Part shown: positions 58,683 through 64,000 of the stretch, one piece after another | Numbering within the stretch: position 1 is the first letter of the stretch | Layout: each line of letters begins with the position of its first letter | Assembly (NCBI GenBank): GCA_027943335.1 | Contig: BSBK01007727.1 | Location: 188,501 to 252,500 of the forward strand | Direction: 5' to 3' | Origin: Chamaecyparis obtusa | Lineage: Eukaryota > Streptophyta > Pinopsida > Cupressales > Cupressaceae | Length of the DNA stretch: 64,000 nt | The notes under the pieces: model-generated | What the model saw: only the letters and a program-made list of their open reading frames with translations | What the model was told of the DNA's origin: nothing | Database searches by the model: none | Program-made: the position numbers and the translations under genes

Positions 58683-59110
58683 ACCTGAGGACATGTCCCT
58701 CAGCCCTTTTAAGGTGTGTAACCATTTTCAGGGCGTTCCCAAGACAAGGAAACACCTTGGTGACGTCCTTGGGCTGTCCCCAAAAGTTGCAAAATGTCAC
58801 GAATATCCTTGAAACCAGAGCTGGAGGGAAGAGGCATGACAAGAGACTAAAGGGGACAACCAGATGTCCCCTTCAAAAAGTCACATTTTTAAAATAGAAA
58901 AAAGACAATTTGAAAAAAATAAAATCAATACTTTTTTTATGGGCCCCCACACCCCAACTCACCCTACATGAGAAAAGAGACTCGTTTCATTTCATAAGCA
59001 TTTTATTTTGTGCAAAAATATCGCAACAAGGTTTGAAGTAGCAGCAGCAAAAGAGGTTGAATCTAGGGTATCACTGGTAGTAAGAAAACAATTTTTTCAA
59101 AAAGGTAAGT
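58683..59110 (+). repeat. hAT-like 5' leader relic, copy 2
   Basis: GGACATGTCCCTC, GACGTCCTTGGGCTGTCCCC and AGATGTCCCC words are followed by ATGGGCCCCCACACCCC, ACATGAGAAAAGAG and TTTCAAAAAGGTAAG, the last possibly a 5' splice site. Same order as 48376-48915. Lies about 1.5 kb upstream of the BED-finger exon. Confidence 0.4.
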
Positions 59111-59179
59111 TATTCTATTATTTTTATTTTATTTTTGCAGAAAAAATTACAAAGCTTAAGGAAGAAATGTCTAATTTTT

Positions 59180-59445
59180 AGTCCGAAGGGGTGACATAGT
59201 TGGATAAGGGCTTTGGGTTCTTCCCATATAGGTCCCGAGGTCGATACTCTCTACCTTGATTAACCCGGTTGCTTGGATGGTTCGGGTACAGTCAGAAGCC
59301 TCCAGGGGTCTAGTCTCACCTCAACTCACCCATCTGTACCCCAACTCAGCATAAAAAGTAAGCCCGAGGCAAGGTGTGGCTAGAATCGCTGGGTTGAGCT
59401 GCAATTGTACTAAATGCAATGGGGATACCCCTGGGATATCAAAAA
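59180..59445 (+). mobile_element. tRNA-derived SINE with target duplication
   Basis: About 265 bp. A-box-like TGACATAGTTGG (59192-59203) and B-box-like GGTCGATACTC (59239-59249) give an internal pol III promoter. The body ends GGGATATC plus an A-run. Flanked by AAGAAATGTCTAATTTTT (59162-59179) and the same word with one extra G (59446-59464), a long target duplication as made by LINE-driven retroposition. Confidence 0.8.
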
Positions 59446-59924
59446 AAGAAATGTCTGAATTTTTTTTCATTTTTCAATTTAAAGTTGCAATCTTATAAAA
59501 TCATGAGCAGCAATGAGAATGACAATAGTGACAATCAAGTGAAAGAAACTCAAATAAATGTAAAGAGTTTCAACCTCATTAGTGGTTGTGACAGGCAAGG
59601 GACTGTTGAAAGTATGTTTAATGTGCACACACTGGATGCAACAGACTCTTCTATTGTCAAATTCTTTTATGCCCATGCCATCCCATTTCATGTGACTCAT
59701 TCCTCTTATCTCAAAAAGAAAAGAAAAAAATTAATGATGTAGCCTCTATTTGTAGTAACTACCCTTGGGTTTTTTATTTTTTTGACATGTAAGCTCAACA
59801 TAAACATATCGAAAATTATATATTTGATGTTATTAAGTGTCGATAAGGATTACAATGTTAATATGATGCTGGCACATTTCAGCAATGGTGATATCAAATC
59901 TCAATGTTTGTGTGCCAAACTGTT

Positions 59925-60075
59925 GACCTGTTTAAGCTGCTTGAGCTGCTTGATTTGTCTGAGCTTAAGGTGCTTGAGGCATTTGACCTGCTTGATCTAC
60001 TTGAGGTGCTTGACCTGCTTGAGGGGCTTGAGGGGCTTGCGGTGCAGGCTTGCGGTGCTTGCAAATCTATTGTTA
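59925..60075 (+). repeat. Degenerate 9-bp repeat (CTGCTTGAG type)
   Basis: Around 14 units of CTGCTTGAN/GTGCTTGAG-like words. In translation it gives a Leu-rich periodic string in several frames, so the open frames here are a by-product of the repeat. Confidence 0.75.
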
Positions 60076-60634
60076 ACAGGTCAAACATTCACTTCTAGAA
60101 ATTTCAAACTTTCTTATAGCTTTATGGCTCCCTTAATTATGGTACGACTCTCCATAGACATTGTATGACAGCCTTAAATAAATATATTCTTACATGTATA
60201 AGCTACAAACTATCCAAATTAGGCTATGATTGCATTTTGGAAATACTGAAAATGGCAGTGATGGAATAGACTCCCTAAAGTGTGTGGCAGCCTTCTTTTT
60301 AGTGATGTGACTCCTCTATGATGTGTACTAGAAGTTTTTAGGACCCTCAACTCCCTGTTTAAATGCAGGATAGCTTTCTAACTCATGCGATCCATTTTGC
60401 AGAGGTAGCAGCTAGCTTATTTTTTTCTTTGAAATTGCTGCAATCAAGCTCAGATACTCACAAATATGAATTGCCCCTCCTCCAGAAATAATAATGGCCC
60501 CTTCTTTACTGCCCTTGGAAAATGTACAGCCCTCCTTAGGGGTTGGATAAGCTATGGCCAGGAATGTTAATTTTTTTTTTTTAATTATGTGTTATTACAG
60601 CACCCTTGAGCAGTTCAAATCATTTTTTTTCACA

Positions 60635-60847
60635 ATGTCTACATCTAGAACCCCGGCTAGAAAAGACCCTTGTTGGAGACATGTTGATATTAAACCTGGG
60701 TGAAAAAAAGGGGAGGCAAAATGTACATATTGCAAAACAACTTTTCATGGAGGCCTTAATAGATTGAAGTATCATCTTGCACGCATACCCATCCATGATC
60801 TTGTGGTATGTCATCACGCATCTGCTGAGCTTGTTCCTGAGTTGTAG
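60635..60847 (+). pseudogene. BED zinc finger exon of a hAT-type transposase
   Basis: ATG 60635 opens MSTSRTPARKDPCWRHVDIK, then after one in-frame TGA GEAKCTYCKTTFHGGLNRLK and YHLARIPIHDLVVC. DPCW-H, CxYC, GG-RLK-HLA is the BED finger found at the N terminus of plant hAT transposases, which binds the element ends. Ends at TAG 60845-60847. No catalytic or dimerisation domain was seen downstream. A pyrimidine tract plus TTACAG just upstream could be a 3' splice site. Confidence 0.65.
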
Positions 60848-60979
60848 GTGTCTATGTTCGATTGAAAAGACTTTTAGTTTGATTGAAGAGGTAAGCTTGA
60901 TTGTTTTGGTTCTTTTTGTGTTTCTTAACCAATAATTGCATTGTTGTTTTACATTTCAATTCTTTCCTATTTTATTTTA

Positions 60980-61100
60980 CTAGATCAAAGAAAGAACAAA
61001 CCCTACATTTTTTTAAAACAAAATTACATACCCTACATTTTGTTTTGGAACAAACCCTACATTATTTTTTGGAAAAAGTCATACATTGTTTTGTATTACT
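60980..61100. repeat. Short degenerate tandem repeat (ACCCTACATT type)
   Basis: Three to four imperfect units of AACAAACCCTACATTTTTTT-like sequence between the BED exon and its partial copy. Confidence 0.5.
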
Positions 61101-61159
61101 TAGTTTAATAATTATAAATGATAACTCACAAATGTTTTTTTTTTTGTAATTGTGTTATT

Positions 61160-61227
61160 GTGGCACCCCTTGAGCAGTTCAAATCATTTTTTCACAATGT
61201 CTACATCTAGAACCCCAACTAGAAAAA
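61160..61227 (+). repeat. Partial duplicate of the BED exon start
   Basis: Repeats GAGCAGTTCAAATCATTTT and CACAATGTCTACATCTAGAA from 60608-60660, then diverges. A local duplication within the hAT relic. Confidence 0.8.
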
Positions 61228-61253
61228 TGTAACATCCCTCTGAAGCAATTTTT

Positions 61254-61480
61254 ATGAAACAGTGGTTTCTGGTTATTGTGCCCTAAATAGTTTCTGAAAC
61301 AGTGGTTTCTGGTTTATTGTGCCCTAAATGGTTTTTGTTTTTTGAAACAGTGGTTTCTGGTTTCTTGTGCCTTAAATGGTTTCTGAAACAGTGGTTTCTG
61401 GTTTATTGTGCCGTAAATGGTTTTTGGTTTTTGAAACAGTGGTTTTTGGTTTACTATGCCTAAATGGTTTCCAGTTTTGT
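61254..61480. repeat. Higher-order minisatellite, 41/48-bp units
   Basis: Five units starting GAAACAGTGGTTTCTGGTTT alternate between a short (about 41 bp) and a long (about 48 bp, with an extra T-rich end) form, making an 89-bp dimer repeated about 2.5 times. Confidence 0.8.
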
Positions 61481-62885
61481 TAATTATGAAAATGTCAATT
61501 TCTGCTTTTGTTAGTTAAGCATCAAATTGAATGAAATATTTGAATGTCATGTGTCATAATGATTTACCGAATCTAGATTAGATGCATTATATTTTATATT
61601 ATGGAAACAAGAAAATTAATGCTCGGACTAACTACTTCCCTGTGGAAGTGGATGCAAGAGTGGCAGGGACTCCGAGGAAGGGGGGAAAAGATAACACCAG
61701 GACAGAGGGAAAGAATAGAGAAAGATCAGATGAGGAACTGGAATTTTGAGGAATGGTAAGGGAATCTGGAGTATCCAATTGGCCATACCCTAGTAGGAGT
61801 CATTAGGAAGTTGTCATGCCATGAGTCAATCGACAATAAACCTTGAATCAGTAAATGTCATTGCTAAGCAGCGACTACGTTTAGTATGGGATAAAGCGAA
61901 CTATTTGGTTAGTGCATCGGTCAAAGTTATCTTTGTTCTTTAATTAAGACCAAACGTGTCGATTATTGGAAGTGCAATCACACTATCGCAATGGTATCTT
62001 TGCACTTGAATAGATTTATTTTATAAGCCATTACCATATTTTTTTGCGGAAGTTATTAAGCATAACTATGATTTATGTGAGTCTTAATATAACCTCAACC
62101 TTGTTATAATAGTAAAGTTAGATATATATATTTGTCTAGTCCGATAAGACGTCATTTATCTTGTCGCTTGTTGGCAAGCATCATTATAAATATATATATT
62201 TTTCTTTGTTTTTAAACAAACACCTTTTGTCTCACCCTGCCACACTTTTGAAACATGAGGGACAATTTATAATAATAAATGACCGGATAATTCTAGTTCT
62301 AAGAAGGTTCGATGAATTTTAGAATAATGTTTCAATTAGAGCTTCTCTTATATAACTGATCATGCGCTTTGCGCGACCCTCATAATCGCCACCTAGGATT
62401 ATTATCGGGAATTCTTATACAAGTAGAGAGGAAGTCTCTTAATAATTGAGTTTTCATCTTGATATATGGGGACATATCGAATGACTTAGGGGAGCTTCCG
62501 TCGAGAACTTACCTGGTGAACACGATGGATGATGGCGTAAAAATAGAGCCAATTCATCACCTTTGGAACGTGAGTAGTTAGGGATGGAGAAGCTCTTTTC
62601 AATATAGAGGCAACATACCTTAAAGAAAGGACAGAGAGGTTCGGAAAAAAGAAAACGAAGAAGGAAAAGAGGAAACGTTGACAGGAAGCCGCATGACTGT
62701 GTCGACGTGTGAAGCTGCAGACTTCTGACTCAGGCATGGTCCTTCTTTTGTTGTATTATGTCTGCATTAGTGTTTGAAAGAAGCACTTAAACTGTCTTTG
62801 AGTTTAGTTATTTGCTTAGTCTGAAAATTCGTGTGGAGGCATGCGTAAGCTACTAAGTTAAAAGCTTACTTAAGGAATTTCAAGA
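61481..62885. other. Long upstream intron of the RH18-like gene, part 2
   Basis: No coding region, RNA gene or known repeat recognised. Confidence 0.45.
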
Positions 62886-62894
62886 AACTTAAAT

Positions 62895-63190
62895 TTATTA
62901 TTCCGTATTCTTTCTTGTCTTCTTCTGGCATCCCCGTGCTATTATCTTAATATGCCTTTGATAATCTTGCAATGTATCAGTATAGTATCGAAGGTGTCTT
63001 TCTGAAGTACTTCGTTCTTTCATTCCGTATTCCTTTCTTGTTTTCTTCTAGCATCCCTTTGTTCTTTCATTCCGTATTCCTTTCTTGACTTCTTCTGGCA
63101 TCTCCGAGCAATTACCTTTATATGCTTTTGATAATCTTTAATGAACCAGTATAGTATCGAGGGTGTCTTTCTGAAGCACTTCGTTTCCTT
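62895..63190. repeat. Tandem duplication with partial middle copy
   Basis: ATTCCGTATTCTTTCTTG with TTCTTCTGGCATC, then TTTGATAATCTT and CAGTATAGTATCGA, GGTGTCTTTCTGAAG occurs twice (about 62900-63013 and 63070-63187), with a short third copy of the first part between (about 63020-63062). Confidence 0.75.
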
Positions 63191-64000
63191 CATTTGTTGT
63201 CTGCCAATTCACAAGCGTTGCTGGGTCTTTTAGAATACCAAACAGAGAGAACGTCTTAGAGGCTCGAAGTCCAGACAAGACGTTCCTATTGACAGCTGGG
63301 TGTGAAACATGAATCTTTCTATCAGTTGATAATGTTCAGTAAATTACTTCGCGCTCTTCCTATGTCGTTTCTTAACTCATCTCGCATGTCATTCATAATG
63401 AAGAATCTTGCGTTTGTTTCATATCTCCAACTGAATGACCAGTTGAGAGCTACCTTTAAAAGGTAGACTGGCAGAACAGAAGCTTAGAAGTTTACTGAAT
63501 GGCTAGTCGAACTGGAAGCCATTAACTCTCTACTCCTGCCTAGAAGTAACCTATGGTAAACCTTTCTCACATTCTGTACTAGCTATAATGCACTAATCAG
63601 CTCAAAAACTGCATTTGACATTGTGACATTTCCATGTTTGAAATACTTGGGTGGCAGAGTTAATAGGGTAGCAGACATGAGACAAAAGGCAGAAAACTGC
63701 AGGAGTAGCAAACTAAACTTTAATCCAGAGCATAACAAATAAATGTCAGATATAGTAGAAGGGAATTTCCAGTACACTAATTCATTGACCTGGACATAAT
63801 GGGAACAAGTCGGATAGGGTGGGAAATTGGATTGATACTCAGTTGACTAAATAATTCCTTGGCCAAGGGTTCACCAGTAGTTGGTGTAGACAATTTCCTA
63901 GTAACCTAGATACTTCCTTAGCCAGGCGTTATACCAAGGTAGCAGAAGCTACCGGGTATAACCGTCTAAGGTTGTAGGGTTCCACCAGTTCCAGATGACT
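63191..64000. other. Right edge, no feature recognised
   Basis: No exon of the helicase or of another gene was found on either strand. Confidence 0.4.

Noticed and set aside
59894..60168. Leu-rich open frames on both strands
   Set aside because: By-product of the degenerate 9-bp repeat, which stays open in several frames.

Overview
This window looks like nuclear DNA from a land plant with a large, repeat-rich genome. A gymnosperm (conifer-like) source is my best guess, not a demonstrated one. The reasons are AT-rich intergenic DNA, several large LTR retrotransposons nested in one another, old LTR pairs (about 5% apart by eye), the tRNA-iMet primer site TGGTATCAGAGC in the Copia and chromovirus elements, and one host gene whose introns exceed 5 kb and 7 kb. 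No bacterial or organellar features, tRNA or rRNA genes or CRISPR arrays were seen.

Left half, 1-32461: a four-level nest read from outside in. Copia C (minus strand; 5' LTR 31430-32461, gag to RT 31373-28052) is interrupted by element E (minus; 5' LTR 26781-28011), an atypical element with a gag-like protein carrying five zinc knuckles and a second, unrecognised ORF. E is interrupted at 23501 by a Tat-lineage Gypsy element (minus; 5' LTR 22593-23501, PBS at 22590, gag-pol 20352-12691, antisense plant-mobile-domain ORF on the plus strand from about 2197). That antisense ORF is split by Copia A (plus; 3443-10298, 5-bp target duplication GACAT). The left ends of the Tat element, E and Copia C are not visible and probably lie left of the window.

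Middle, 32462-48248: two complete but dead elements with exact target duplications. They are chromovirus-type Gypsy D (minus; 33250-39580, TAACT, two 841-bp LTRs) and Copia B (plus; 41285-48243, TGTTA), a relative of Copia A.

Right, 48249-64000: the only recognisable host gene is the 3' part (five exons, minus strand, 56699 to 49904) of a DEAD-box RNA helicase of the SPB4/DDX55 (plant RH18) family, a ribosome-biogenesis factor. All splice junctions seen are GT-AG. Its 5' exons lie beyond the right edge, so 56700-64000 would be one long intron if the gene is intact. The introns hold a 5'-truncated LINE (53272-55071), a tRNA-derived SINE with an 18-19 bp target duplication (about 59180-59445), hAT-like remnants with a BED zinc finger (60635-60847), and several minisatellites.

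The most interesting unexplained signals are: a row of short hairpins with paired base changes in the leader part of the Copia A/B LTRs; about two dozen copies of a TGACG-containing motif in the Tat leader; the five-zinc-knuckle protein and separately promoted second ORF of element E; and the antisense plant-mobile-domain ORF. All boundaries, reading frames and divergences were read by eye.
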